Notes under the pieces: model-generated
The model's database searches: none
What the model saw: only the letters and a program-made list of their open reading frames with translations
Told to the model about the DNA's origin: nothing
NCBI GenBank assembly: GCA_964636985.1
Contig: CAZWSX010000002.1
Location: forward strand, 62,001-126,000
From: CAZWSX01 sp964636985
GTDB taxonomy: Bacteria; Planctomycetota; Planctomycetia; Pirellulales; Pirellulaceae
Direction: 5' to 3'
DNA length: 64,000 bases
Shown here: piece by piece, positions 10,101-19,700 of the stretch
How positions within the stretch are numbered: position 1 is the first letter of the stretch
Layout: every line of letters begins with the position of its first letter
Program-made: the position numbers and the translations under genes

Positions 10101-10199
10101 CGGCAACGGCGGAACATCTTCGGCGCGCAGCGGCAAGCAGAAGCTGCCGCACAGTAAGAGTATGGAGTACCAAAATCGTCGAAAGGCCCGCATATTCAT
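7194..10199 (-). CDS. PVC-type haem-binding CxxCH membrane-bound dehydrogenase
   Basis: 1001 residues. An N-terminal signal sequence (FWYSILLLCGSFCLPLRAE) is followed by a six-bladed propeller-like dehydrogenase domain of the planctomycete/verrucomicrobial type (DGFELQLLAAEPKVTDPVDM, then WPTGIALYKGG). The middle of about 350 residues is alpha-helical and HEAT-like (DPSYPVRRAAVELL, DPDPSVRLQVAFSLG). A C-terminal cytochrome-c-like domain has the haem motif CQNCH at residues 883-887. Such proteins are thought to oxidise sugars or related compounds in the periplasm and pass electrons to a c-type haem; the substrate here is not known. It is the first gene of a leftward operon with two amidohydrolase-like genes. 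ATG at 10199 and a second in-frame ATG at 10193 are both possible. Confidence 0.93.
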   Translation of the reverse strand: MNMRAFRRFWYSILLLCGSFCLPLRAEDVPPLPRVEALSPEKAIDSFRVRDGFELQLLAAEPKVTDPVDMQYDEFGRAYVVEMCDYPYTDKASDKPFVERTNDAPLGRVRLLEDRDGDGKFDRSTLFAEGLSWPTGIALYKGGAFVVATPDLWWLKDTDNDGVADERRIVFTGFRKFNVQAVVNNLEWGLDHRLYAAGSSNGGKIRRGDDPQSQGVVLPTADFRFSPDDPSGPIELLSGGARFGNCFDDAGNRFICNIRNPVQHVLLSKSYLARNVDAPARTGVIDVAESGDQIAVFRASPPEPWRELNSQRLAFDPTLAAPRSEAVATGYMTSACGLTIYRGDAYPEALRGSVFLAEPSANLIHHQNMERRSATFISKRSIDRQEFVASTDNWFRPVNFVHAPDGTLHVLDMYRETIEHPWSIPDDIKARLDLESGRDRGRIYRLAPVGFNLRATPQLGDMSTTELVALLAHPNAWHRDTAHRLLFERQDVVAIGPLRSTLRGSDSPLARLHALWSLAGLTALTNDDLLPALGDPSYPVRRAAVELLEPRMADSADGRQKLVAAANDPDPSVRLQVAFSLGAWPASGPSEIAAKALAAIAAQDADDESIRAAVWSSLTRGLPEFVDAYFLVRHADAKDDALLVDLAQLVGRNREPSARQRLFRAVESLTEDAELLAIAAGLGDGLTRNGESLSKVLSADSSLGAKRLAESLERVLTAIGDPNSPSGVRRRAVALAVHVEPSRARQVLLPLLGTSYDAETQSLAAATLGRIVADDTPEVLLSTYATLRPQARAEVVEALLARTAWHAPLVAALETGIIQVMDVPYARRNSLLRSSDADLKQRSVKLFSEALEQRKAVFERYRAAIRGDKADSARGEVVFRHECQNCHKFNGQGRDIGPNLATIRNRAADEILLHVLDPNREVGPNFVAYTVVTTSGRTQSGLVQSEDASRVVILLATGATEEFSRADIEELVPTNQSLMPVGLETRVTPDEMADLISFLLK

Positions 10200-10324
10200 C
10201 TCCGAGCCGAGCGGGACCAGTATACGCGGCTGCGAGCGAGGTTGGCACCGAAGTATCCATCAAGTACGATTTATCTTCCTCTCCACCGATTCCGCCTTGG
10301 ATTGCCGGTTTTGGAGATCCCGTC

Positions 10325-11689
10325 ATGCGTCCCACCTTTTGTCGCGGTCCCGCCTCTCGAAGAGAATTCCTGCGCGCCGGAGCCATGGCTTTGGGCGGGA
10401 TGACCCTTTCGCAAATCGAAGCCGCCCGCGCGGCGAGCGGTGTTCGCAGTGATAAGTCGGTGATCCTGTTTTGGATGTGGGGCGGCCCGAGCCAGCTTGA
10501 AACTTGGGACATGAAGCCCGATGCGCCGGTCGAGTACCGTGGGCCCTTCCGTCCCATTTCGACCAACGTGCCCGGAATTGAGATCTGCGAGATCTTCCCG
10601 CAGTTGAGCAAGCTGGCCGACAAGTACGCGCTCATCCGGTCGCTGCACCACGAGATGTCGTCGCACAACGACGGCTCGATCGAGTGGCTCACCGGCAAGA
10701 CGCCCGAGAAGGCCGACGCGACGTCGACAGCTCTCTCCGACCATCCTGATCTGGGAATGATCGCCAGTTGGCAGCGCGGCCCCGGCCCTGGCGGTATGCC
10801 TGCTTACGTCGGTGTGCCGACCAAGCCGTTCATGACGCGTCCGACCTATTTGGGCGCGTCGCACACGGCCTTCGTGGCGGGCGATCCCTCGGTAGAGAAA
10901 TATGGCCCACCGAATTTGTCGATTGGTGCGGGGCTGAATGGGAGCAGGCTCGACGATCGTCGCGGCCTGATGAGCCAGTTCGACCGCTATCGCCGCGCAA
11001 GTGATGCCACAGGTGTAATGGATGGCGTCGATCGTTTTCACTCGCAGGCGTTCGAGTTGTTGACAGGGCCAAAAGTTGCGGAGGCATTCGACGTCAGCCG
11101 CGAGTCGCCTGACCTGCGCGATCGCTACGGGCGAACGTTGTGGGGGCAAAGCTGTTTGCTCGCGCGCCGGTTGGCGGAAGCAGGTGTGGCGGTGGTTACG
11201 GTCGATGCCCTGGCACCCAAAGGGGGACTGGCGACCTACTTTAGCTGGGACGACCACGTAAACCCGGCCAACGGTTGGAACCTCGAGCCCGGCATGCGAT
11301 TGCGGGCGCTCGACATGGACCCCGCACTGGCGACACTGATCAGCGATATCCACGAGCGCGGATTGCAGGACAAGATTGCCGTCGTCGCGATGGGCGAGTT
11401 TGGCCGCACGCCGCGGCTCTCACACGCGGGTGGACTGATAGGCCGCGACCACTGGCCCCAGGCCCAGGCTGCCTTGGTTGCCGGCGGTGGATGGCGTTGC
11501 GGGCAAGCGATCGGCAAAACGACGTCCAAGGCGGAATACCCGATCGAACGGCCGTTGTGCCCGCAAGATGTACTTGCCACCATCTATCGCCACCTGGGGA
11601 TCGACCCCCACGCCAGCATTGTCGATCTCGCTGGACGCCCAATCCCCATTCTCCCTAAGGGGGAAGTGATCGCGGAACTGGTATCTTAG
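10325..11689 (+). CDS. DUF1501 family protein with Tat signal
   Basis: 454 residues with the ATG at 10325. The frame stays open upstream, but that part reads across the promoter region of the divergent dehydrogenase and has no protein-like character. The N-terminus has a twin-arginine motif (SRREFLRAG, Arg12-Arg13) followed by a hydrophobic stretch, so export of a folded protein by the Tat route is likely. The body is a DUF1501 alkaline-phosphatase-like fold typical of planctomycetes: FWMWGGPSQLETWDMKPDAP, SLHHEMSSHNDGS, then GEFGRTPRLSHAGGLIGRDH near the end. DUF1501 proteins commonly lie near cytochrome PSD1-type genes; here a PVC-type dehydrogenase is divergently encoded 125 bp away. The biochemical role is unknown. 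Confidence 0.92.
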   Translation: MRPTFCRGPASRREFLRAGAMALGGMTLSQIEAARAASGVRSDKSVILFWMWGGPSQLETWDMKPDAPVEYRGPFRPISTNVPGIEICEIFPQLSKLADKYALIRSLHHEMSSHNDGSIEWLTGKTPEKADATSTALSDHPDLGMIASWQRGPGPGGMPAYVGVPTKPFMTRPTYLGASHTAFVAGDPSVEKYGPPNLSIGAGLNGSRLDDRRGLMSQFDRYRRASDATGVMDGVDRFHSQAFELLTGPKVAEAFDVSRESPDLRDRYGRTLWGQSCLLARRLAEAGVAVVTVDALAPKGGLATYFSWDDHVNPANGWNLEPGMRLRALDMDPALATLISDIHERGLQDKIAVVAMGEFGRTPRLSHAGGLIGRDHWPQAQAALVAGGGWRCGQAIGKTTSKAEYPIERPLCPQDVLATIYRHLGIDPHASIVDLAGRPIPILPKGEVIAELVS

Positions 11690-11813
11690 GGCGATTGTTC
11701 TGGAATACTTTGTTCTGGATTACTTTCGACACTGCTCGGCGCGGTGGTAAGGCTCGGCTGCCTTTCCGTCGCCGATGGAGTTCTTGTTGTCCGCTGCAAG
11801 GAGAATGGCTCGC

Positions 11814-12869
11814 ATGCCCGTCATTTCGCCTCAAGTCATGACCGATTTCACATGCCGCATTTTTGAAGCCTGCGACGTTCCCCACGATGTAGCGCAGCAA
11901 GTTGCCGAGTCGCTGGTGCTGGCCAACCTGTCGGGCCACGACTCACACGGCATCATTCGGATCATCGAGTACGTCGACTGGGTGAAGCGGGACATGGTCA
12001 ACCCGAAGGCCAAGTTGACGGTCGTCCGCGAGCAGCCGTGCATCCTGGTGCTGGACGGCGAGTTTGGCTTCGGCCAGGTGATCGGTCGCCAGGCAATGCA
12101 ACGGGCCATTCCCAAGGCGAAAGCCGAAGGAGCCTGCATCCTCTCGCTCAAACGGTCGGGCCACCTGGGACGCATTGGCGAGTTCATGGAAATGGCGGCC
12201 GACGCCGGCCTGGTAGCCTTCGCATTCACCAACACGCACGGCGCCGGCGTGCTGGTCGCTCCCTTTGGCGGCTGTGAGCGCCGGTTGTCGGCCAACCCAC
12301 TCGCAGGCGCCGCGCCGATGCCTTCCGGGCCGCCGATCATGATGGACATTTCGACCTCGACCGTTGCCGAAGGAAAGCTCAAAGTCGCGCGGAGCCGCGG
12401 CGAGAAGGTCGGCCCCGGTCTCTTCGTCAACGCACAGGGCCAGCAATCGCAAGATCCCGAGGAATACTACGCGCAGCCGCCCGGAGCGCTACTTCCCATG
12501 GCGGGCCACAAGGGCTTTGCACTCTCGGTGATGTGCGAAGTGCTGGCCGGCGCGATGACCGGGGCAGGCTGCAGCAAAGAAGGCGTGCAGCGAATCGCCA
12601 ACGGCTTCATGGTCTTCCTGCTCGACCCGGCAGCATTCGCCGGCACGGAGAGCGTTGCCCAGGAACTAGGTGACCTTAAGACCTGGATTCAATCGAGCCG
12701 CCGCCAGGCAGGCGTCGAATCGATCGGCTTGCCCGGAACTCCCGAAGCCGAAGCGCGAGCGGCGCGGAGCCAGAGCGGTATCAATATCGAAGCGAACACC
12801 TGGAAAAAAATCAGCGACATTGCCAAGGCGAGCCATGTCGCGATCCCGGAAGTATCGAGTGCCAGCTAA
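11814..12869 (+). CDS. LDH2/malate-lactate dehydrogenase family oxidoreductase
   Basis: NAD(P)-dependent 2-hydroxyacid dehydrogenase of the type II malate/L-lactate/ureidoglycolate family, probably cytoplasmic. The family signature GHDSHG (about 41-46) carries the active-site histidine; AFAFTNTHGAGVLVAPFGG, LSANPLAGAAPM and MDISTSTVAEGK follow in the expected order. The ATG at 11814 (351 residues) is preceded at the right distance by AAGGAGA (11798-11804). ATGs at 11775 and 11805 are in frame, but the first lies too far upstream of this site and the second too close to it. Substrate specificity cannot be read from the sequence. It follows the DUF1501 gene in the same direction by about 120 bp and faces a convergent gene 13 bp downstream. 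Confidence 0.92.
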   Translation: MPVISPQVMTDFTCRIFEACDVPHDVAQQVAESLVLANLSGHDSHGIIRIIEYVDWVKRDMVNPKAKLTVVREQPCILVLDGEFGFGQVIGRQAMQRAIPKAKAEGACILSLKRSGHLGRIGEFMEMAADAGLVAFAFTNTHGAGVLVAPFGGCERRLSANPLAGAAPMPSGPPIMMDISTSTVAEGKLKVARSRGEKVGPGLFVNAQGQQSQDPEEYYAQPPGALLPMAGHKGFALSVMCEVLAGAMTGAGCSKEGVQRIANGFMVFLLDPAAFAGTESVAQELGDLKTWIQSSRRQAGVESIGLPGTPEAEARAARSQSGINIEANTWKKISDIAKASHVAIPEVSSAS

Positions 12870-12882
12870 GAAGCCGAGTCGC

Positions 12883-15615
12883 TTACTTATCCTTGACCAG
12901 CGAGTAGTCGACGTAAGCCCAGAAGGGATGCTCACGGTCGCCGCGGAGACGGACGTCTTCGAGGATCACGCCCACGTCCGGCTTAGGGAGCGCGATCTTC
13001 CGCGTCGTCCCCGAGAATTCCACCGCTCCTTTCTTCTGGAAGTCGACCATTTCTGGCGCTAGCCACACGCGGCCTTTGGTTGGGCCTGGCTTGACTCGCA
13101 CCGAGTTGGTTCCCTTCAGCAATTCGCCGCTCATTTGCAGAATCTTGAACTCCTTAGGGTCGGGCGGCCACGAGACGGGAGCGACCATCGCCTTGGCGGG
13201 CGGCTCCGTAATTTCCAGCCACCAGAAGAAGTTGTCCCACTTTCTCATGGAGACAATGTCACCCCCGCTTGGCCCCGTCTTGCCGAACGATTCGGGAAAG
13301 AAGTTGCGGCCGTGCAGTTTCATCCATTCGAAAATGTGCAGGACTTCGTCGTAAAAGTGATCGGCGCCACGCCCGATGTATTCGACCAACATGAAGTCGT
13401 AGCTCACGCCGGTCGCCGACAGGTAGCGGTTGAATTGCGAGTTGTTTTCCAGTCGCTTGTTCCCTTCCATCGAACCTTCGACGAAGTACATCGGGAGCAT
13501 GCGGCCGTTTTCGTGGTACCGCTCCACATACTTGCCGCTTTTGCCACCGAGGCAAATCAGCCCGGCCCACAAATCGGGGTGCGCCAGCGCGATATCCCAC
13601 GCGGCATCGCCGCCCACTCCGTGACCCGATAGGAACACGCGATCGGGGTTGATCGAGAACCGCTTCATGGCCTCGCGAAGGGAACCCAAGGCGGCGCCGT
13701 GCTCTTTCGCCGAGTAGTGGTACTCGAACTGATGATCGTCGTACCACAACGGGGCGATCACGATGTAGCCGTGCCGCGTAGCCTGGCCGCGGCGGCTGAG
13801 GATGGCCTGGTCGTATTCGCCCGCCCACCACGTGATTTGCTGTTCGGGCGGGACGCCCGGCTTGGACATCGTGACGATGCAGGGATACTTGCGAAGCGGA
13901 TCGTATTCAGGCGGAAGTTGCACCAGAAAAGGAATAGCCGGTTGGCCGACAATGGGCGTGGCCTCCAGGCGGAACAATCCCGGCATCTTGGGATCGGACC
14001 CTTCGGGGTTCTCGACAGGCTTGGCCCGGTCTTCGTCGTCGAGCGCTTCGCTCTTTGGCTCGGTCGATTCCGCTTCTGGTTTGTCGCCGTCGGCGGCCGC
14101 ACTGGTCGGTTCCTCTTTTGCAGTACCTTTTTCGGCTGGTTCTGGTTTGGCTTCCTCGTCGACAATCTTCTTTTCCGTCTTCTTCTTGGAATCGTCCCGC
14201 CGGCGTGCGTCCGTTGCTTTGACTTCTTTCTTTTTCATTTCTTCGAACAGGTTTCGCGGCTTTCGCTCGACTGGGGTCTCCTCGAAGACGTCGGCCACGG
14301 GACGCATGTATTTCAACAACTGGGCCACATATTGCGGCGTGCCGGCTTCTTGCGATTGGATCTCCTGCAGAATCTGGGCCCGCTCGCCCGGCATTGGGGT
14401 TCGCATGTACTGGCGGATCAGGTCGCGAGTTTCGCCTAGCGAACGCGCCACCGACGAGTTGATAAAGCTTTCGTCCGCCGAACCCAACAGCCAGCCCGAG
14501 ATCGCCAGGGCGATTTTTTGTTCGGGTTTGAGCGTTTCGTCGTCTTGCCGCCGGACGAAGGTCTGCATGCGATCGACGGTGTTAAAGTTGAGTTCGCGGC
14601 GGATTTCGCGCACGTACGGGAGCAGCCGCATTCGGACATCCTCGTCGCTGCATTCGGCCAAAATCGCCTTGAGCTTGGCGCGGATGGCTTCCCCTTCTTC
14701 CGCGCTTTTGGCCAGTTCGTCCTTGATGTCGCGAATTTCAACGAGTTTGATCTTCGCGACATCCTCATCGGGGAACCCCTCGATCATTTGCCACGCGAGC
14801 CGATGCTGACCGGCATCGCGGCGGAATTTGATTTCTTCAATGGCTCGCTCCGCGCCAAATTGACGCAGGGCTTGTCGATGCGTTTGCATCGCGGCCAATT
14901 CCGGGAAATCCTTAATCGCCGCTTCAATCTCGGCTTGAGCCTCGGGAATCCGCTGCGCTTTGATCAGCAGCTTGATGATTTTGATCCGGGCCTCGGCATC
15001 CTTGGGGTCGATCCGCGAGTGCAGGACGCTCCGCAAGATGTCGCCCGGCAGGCTGCTGGTGGCGATCCGCATGTCCCAAACGTACGAGGTCGAAGCGACC
15101 AGCCCTTCGACCTTGCAGTACAGGGGATTGATCTCGGTAATGCCTTGAATCACATCGGCTCGACCCTTGGGCCCGCCTGCCATCGAGAAAACGCGGCGGC
15201 CGAACTTGTCGAAGGGGCCGACTTCCAAAATGCCGCCGATCACTTGCACCGTGTTGCCCGCTTCGGCCACGCGCTGCGGGATAGTGATGCGTTCGATGAC
15301 TTCTGGCGTTGGTACGGGACCGTTCGGCGAAAGGCGCTTGCTGACGACCACCCGCCGCAGGCCATCGTCGACAACCGCCAGAAGCTGATTGGGAACGCCA
15401 ACGGCCGGTGCGCCACCTGGAAGCTTAAGGGTTTTGGTGGGCAATTCGGCGATCGAACTGACGCTACCGTGGAGCACGACTCCATTCTTGAGCGTGACGT
15501 CGTCGGCGCGAGCGATCCAGTATCCGCCCAGGACTGTTGCCAAGGCGGCAACAACCAGGAACGGGCCGCGACCCCAACGAAGGACCCCAGAAGATGGCAA
15601 AATCTCCAACGCCAT
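12883..15615 (-). CDS. Membrane-anchored esterase-fold protein with degenerate catalytic site
   Basis: 910 residues from the ATG at 15615, which has AGGAG eight bases upstream; the frame is open for 40 more codons but without coding character. A single hydrophobic anchor (FLVVAALATVLGGYWIARA, about 18-36) would expose the rest outside the cytoplasm. The N-terminal third is of unknown fold (DDVTLKNGVVLHGSV, TIPQRVAEAGNTVQVIGG), then a helical region, a Lys/Glu/Ala-rich charged linker at about 458-543, and a C-terminal alpha/beta-hydrolase domain of the PHB-depolymerase/esterase type (LVQLPPEYDPLRKYPCIVT). The nucleophile elbow reads G-H-G-V-G-G with Gly666 where the family has Ser, and the usual acid position is also not evident (YFVEGSMEGNKRL). 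This looks like a binding or scaffold protein rather than an active hydrolase. Confidence 0.88.
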   Translation of the reverse strand: MALEILPSSGVLRWGRGPFLVVAALATVLGGYWIARADDVTLKNGVVLHGSVSSIAELPTKTLKLPGGAPAVGVPNQLLAVVDDGLRRVVVSKRLSPNGPVPTPEVIERITIPQRVAEAGNTVQVIGGILEVGPFDKFGRRVFSMAGGPKGRADVIQGITEINPLYCKVEGLVASTSYVWDMRIATSSLPGDILRSVLHSRIDPKDAEARIKIIKLLIKAQRIPEAQAEIEAAIKDFPELAAMQTHRQALRQFGAERAIEEIKFRRDAGQHRLAWQMIEGFPDEDVAKIKLVEIRDIKDELAKSAEEGEAIRAKLKAILAECSDEDVRMRLLPYVREIRRELNFNTVDRMQTFVRRQDDETLKPEQKIALAISGWLLGSADESFINSSVARSLGETRDLIRQYMRTPMPGERAQILQEIQSQEAGTPQYVAQLLKYMRPVADVFEETPVERKPRNLFEEMKKKEVKATDARRRDDSKKKTEKKIVDEEAKPEPAEKGTAKEEPTSAAADGDKPEAESTEPKSEALDDEDRAKPVENPEGSDPKMPGLFRLEATPIVGQPAIPFLVQLPPEYDPLRKYPCIVTMSKPGVPPEQQITWWAGEYDQAILSRRGQATRHGYIVIAPLWYDDHQFEYHYSAKEHGAALGSLREAMKRFSINPDRVFLSGHGVGGDAAWDIALAHPDLWAGLICLGGKSGKYVERYHENGRMLPMYFVEGSMEGNKRLENNSQFNRYLSATGVSYDFMLVEYIGRGADHFYDEVLHIFEWMKLHGRNFFPESFGKTGPSGGDIVSMRKWDNFFWWLEITEPPAKAMVAPVSWPPDPKEFKILQMSGELLKGTNSVRVKPGPTKGRVWLAPEMVDFQKKGAVEFSGTTRKIALPKPDVGVILEDVRLRGDREHPFWAYVDYSLVKDK

Positions 15616-15919
15616 AAAGGCAGCTCCTGTTTGGATGGCTCGCCGACATGCCCTGATACGCGGCCAGCCTTCGCCCCACTTAAGGCCGCTTTGGTAGATA
15701 CGGCCGACGTGGAACGCTGTTCGAGCCCAGCCCATTCTCCAATGGCCGAGCTCGGACCTTCTTTATTCTGTCCTGCCACGCGGCGGCGTCAAAGCGCTGG
15801 GAACCGACTTTTCCCACAATCACGAGGGTCGAGGGTGGGATGAAGATCGTTGTGCACGCCGATCGCATGCCGCCACGGCCAAGAATGGGCGTTTTTCTCG
15901 CCCTGCCGACTGGGGGCGA
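15616..15919. other. Intergenic region upstream of the esterase-fold gene
   Basis: About 300 bp between the start of the leftward esterase-fold gene and the stop of the next leftward gene. It includes the ribosome binding site (AGGAG, near 15624-15628 on the minus strand) and presumably a promoter. Open frames exist but have no recognisable protein features. No RNA or repeat was identified. Confidence 0.45.
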
Positions 15920-16510
15920 TTAACGATTGGCCGCCATCGGCTTGCGGCGCAGTACCGGGACATGGGGCAATAGTTCGGTGATATCGAACCACAATTCCCC
16001 GCGATCGGTCTCGAGAATATCGAACGATTGCCGCCCTCGTTGCACGACCCGCTGGCTCATCACGGTGCCAACGTCGAGGAACTCGACGAGTTCCAACTGG
16101 TCCGAAACATAAGTCGGCAAGTAGGGTTTGGCGGGCGAGCCGTCGCCCGTCGCAGCCAGTCCCATCAAGCAAGCCTCGTATCCAAAACGGTGGATTTCGG
16201 CGGTGTCGTTCAGGCGAGCTTCCTTGCGATGATTGTCGTTCAGCCGACGCTGCGCGTGCGCCTGGGCGGCCATTTCGGCGGCCGCGATCGACCAAAAGCG
16301 GTGCACGCGAGGCGAAAGCCCACACTGTGGAAGCAAGGTGGAGGTTGCCCTTAGGACCGAAGCATAGCTGCCTTCAGCCAACGAAGTCCCCAGTTTGGCA
16401 ATCTGGAGCGATGCACGCGAGAACTTGGGGTGGGCAAACAACTGTTTGCGGACCGCTCGATATCGAGCTCGATTGGGAGCTTGCAAGAATTCGAGGATCG
16501 CATCGTGCAT
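15920..16510 (-). CDS. Hypothetical protein, helical N-terminal half
   Basis: Not recognised as a named family. With the ATG at 16510 it has 196 residues: a basic helical half with repeat-like helices (FLQAPNRARYRAVRKQLF, AKLGTSLAEGSYASVL, RFWSIAAAEMAAQAHAQRR) and a C-terminal half with short beta-like strands ending in FDILETDRGELWFDITELL. No signal peptide or membrane segment. The frame is open to 16723, and ATG at 16576 is another possible start; the upstream part was left out because it is not protein-like. It lies between two large leftward genes and may be transcribed with the FHA protein gene, whose stop is 272 bp upstream. Function unknown. Confidence 0.7.
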   Translation of the reverse strand: MHDAILEFLQAPNRARYRAVRKQLFAHPKFSRASLQIAKLGTSLAEGSYASVLRATSTLLPQCGLSPRVHRFWSIAAAEMAAQAHAQRRLNDNHRKEARLNDTAEIHRFGYEACLMGLAATGDGSPAKPYLPTYVSDQLELVEFLDVGTVMSQRVVQRGRQSFDILETDRGELWFDITELLPHVPVLRRKPMAANR

Positions 16511-16781
16511 ACAAAGACTCAACCGCGTACCCGGTCGAATTGCGAGACGGCTTGCATCCTCGCAAGCCTTCACCATCTTGCGGCGATTGGAAGGAATGAT
16601 TCCTAATCGCTTGCGGAAGAGGCTGGCTCGTGTCGACCGTATCACCGGGCGCACATCGCGCCCTTTCTCGTACAGTAATCGACACGATAGTGCGTTGACA
16701 ACTCCTTTTGTAATCGAACGCAACTGTTTTTTTTGAGTTCGATGTTGCCGCCATCGCTCAACGACAACATCCCAAGTGTCA

Positions 16782-19700
16782 CTATCGACGGCGCGATGGG
16801 AACAGTCTCATCGCGAAGTAGATCGCACCCGCGCAAGGTGCGACGACAGTGGCGGCAAGGTCGTAACGTTCCATCACGAAGGACGCGCCACCAATCGCCG
16901 CAGCACCAACCACGCAGCCAATGAGGCCCGCGACCGAGAGCGCCTTCGTCTTGCGGCGCCGTTGATCGGCCGAAGCGGCTAGCGCCGTTCGCGCCGAGTT
17001 GATCGCCAATTCTCGCATGGCAGCCATGTTGATGTGCGATTCCGGTGCCTGGCACTTGGGCACGTACTCTTCGGCGCTCACCGTGCCCATCGGCGCTGGA
17101 TTGGGCTCGGGCGACGCCTCCTCAGGCTCGCTTTCGCCGTCAGCGCTTGGTGTGGCAACAGGCTGTGGCGCCGCGGGTTTCGCGGCCACCGGAGCCGAAG
17201 CCACTGCGCCGTGGCCGCCGGTCGATTCACCGCGAACCCGCTTCAAAAGCCGGGCCATGTAGTCCTCGATCGACTCTTCCTCATCCTCAGCCGGCAGTTT
17301 GGGCTGGAATGGAGCGGATTGGGCCGACGGCTGGGCGGGCGAGCCTGCCCCAGCTTGAGAACCGAACGGAAACGCATTCGATTGGCCCGCGGAAGAACCG
17401 TCGTGAGTCGATGGATCTTGGCTCTGCAGGAACGAGTCGCCCGAGCCAAAGGCCGATTCGGGTTTCTGCTCGGGAGCACGCAACAGACCGGCCTGATTGA
17501 GCCGCTGCCAAACGTCGTTGCCGCCATCGGCATTTTCGTCTTGCGCGGCCTTGGCTTGTTCGATCGGTACGCGGACGGACGATCGGTCGAAGACCATCGT
17601 CTGATTCTGGCGAGCCGAAGGTTCGTCCTGGCCACCTTGGTCCTGATTCGAATCCTGGCCGCCCAAGTGGTCGGACGGAACATCACCCGAGGATGAGTCC
17701 ATTGCCACAGGCGAGTCACCAGCTGGCGTTTCCGGTGAGGGAACGTCATCCACCGGCGAAAATCCTTCGTCCGGCCTGGGGCCGCGGTTCAAGCCCATGC
17801 GGCGATCCACTTCCGGCGCGATGTCCTGGAACAGCGGATTCTCGAACAAGGGGTTTTCGTAAGTGGCTTTTTCGGCGGGGCGATCCTGGGCCCCTGCCAT
17901 GTTTTCGTTCCCGCTTGCGCCTTGGTGAGGGCTCGATTGCGGCAGAGCAATGCCGGGCCCACCGCTGGCGAGCAGCTGTTGGCTGTCGTGCAAATCGGCC
18001 TGCCAACGGTCGAGTTCTTCCGATCGCCGTTTCAGCTTCGTTTCCCAGGCTTCCTTGGTTTCCTTCCAGCGGGTCCGCTCGTATTCCAGGTCCTCGCGTT
18101 CGCCGGCCAGGGATTTTTGGAGCTGCTCCAATTCCCGGCGTTGCCACGAGTCGTCGCTGATCAATGCCGGCGTCTCTGGTACGGCGGCCTGGTCGCGGCC
18201 TGCTTCAAGTTCCCTTTGATAACGGGTGCGCTCGTCGTTCCACTGTGCTGCCGCTGCCTCGGCTTCCGACTTTTGCCGGAGCAGTTCGGTCCGCAGTTGG
18301 TCGCACAGGGTGGCTAACTCCGACTTTTCGGAAGCCACCGATTCCAGGTGCGTTCGGGCTTGATCGATCTCTTGCGTCAGGTCGACCACGCGATGGTCGA
18401 GCGACTCGCGGCAGCGCTGGAGCGAGTCCAATTGCTCCCGCTGAGCCTGCGTCTGTTGAGTCCCCTGCTCCGTTTGGCCCTTCCACGACTCGACTTGACC
18501 CTGCAGTGCGCTAAGCTGCCCTGATGCTTCGTCCAGTTGGCGCTTGAGCGATTGTTCGCCGGCGAGCGTGCGGTCCCGCTCTTGTTCGGCGGTGCGAAGC
18601 GACTGCCGAACCTGTTCCAACTCCAACTGCGCCGCGGCGGCGGCATCGTTCGATGCCTCGGACAAGGCGATTTGCCGAGCGCGAGCATCGCTTTCCAATC
18701 GGGCAATGTGCGCATTGGCCGCTTCGACCAACGATTTTTGCGATTGGCATTCGCCGTGAAGGCGGTTTGTCTCCGACGTAGCGGCCGCGAGCTCACCTTC
18801 GAGTCGCTCGCGTTGCCCGTTCCACGTCTGGCGGTCCGCTTCGCTGGTTGCTTGCAGTTGTGCGTAGCGCGCGAGCTGTTCGGCAAGGGCCGATTCCGCT
18901 TGGCGCTGGGCCTCTTGGCATCGCTGAATTTCTTCGCGGACGGAATGCCCCAAGCTTTCGAGCGACTCCGCATGCCCTTTGAGCGAATGCGAGTCGCTTT
19001 CCAGTTGCGCGACGCGAGCCTGGGCGTCGGCCAGTGCCCCCTTTTGCGCTTCGCACTCGGAAACGGCACGGTCAAGCTCCGCCTTGCAAGCCGCAAGCTC
19101 GCCTTCTAGCTTTTCGCGTTGGCGATCCCAGGCCTGGCGATCTTCCTCGCGTGCCGACTGGAGTTGCTGATAACGCGTTTGCAGTTCGGCAAGCGAAGCT
19201 TCCGCTTGCTGCTGCGCTTGCCGGCACCGCTCGACCTCTTCGCGGGCGACTTGCGCCTCGTGCTGCAGCGACTCGACTTTTCCCTTCAGGGATCGCGATT
19301 CGTCTTCCAGCTGGGCGATGCGGGTATTGGCGACGTCGACCAGCAGCTTTTGGGCCTGGTATTCGTTTCGCAGCCGTTCCAGCTCCGAACGGGCCGACGA
19401 CAATTCTCCGACGACCTTTTCCTGTTCGCGGGTCAACGCCTGGCGGTCCGAATCGCCGGACGCGAGCAGCATGCCGTGCCGAGTTTGCACTTCGGCCAAG
19501 GCGGTTTCGATTTGCCGGGCGTGCTCTTGAGATCGAGTCAGCTCTTCGGCGGCGACTTGCGACTGCCGCTCGAGGCCTTCGATCTGCTCACGCAGCGATT
19601 GCGCTTCGCTTTCCAACGCGGCCACGCGGGCATTGCCGGTGTCGACCAGCGACTTTTGCGTTTGCCATTCAACGCGGAGCCGGTTGATGGCGGCTTGCGT

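Noticed and set aside
14518..15843. 441-codon plus-strand open frame
   Set aside because: Antisense to the esterase-fold gene, with low protein character and no recognised domain.
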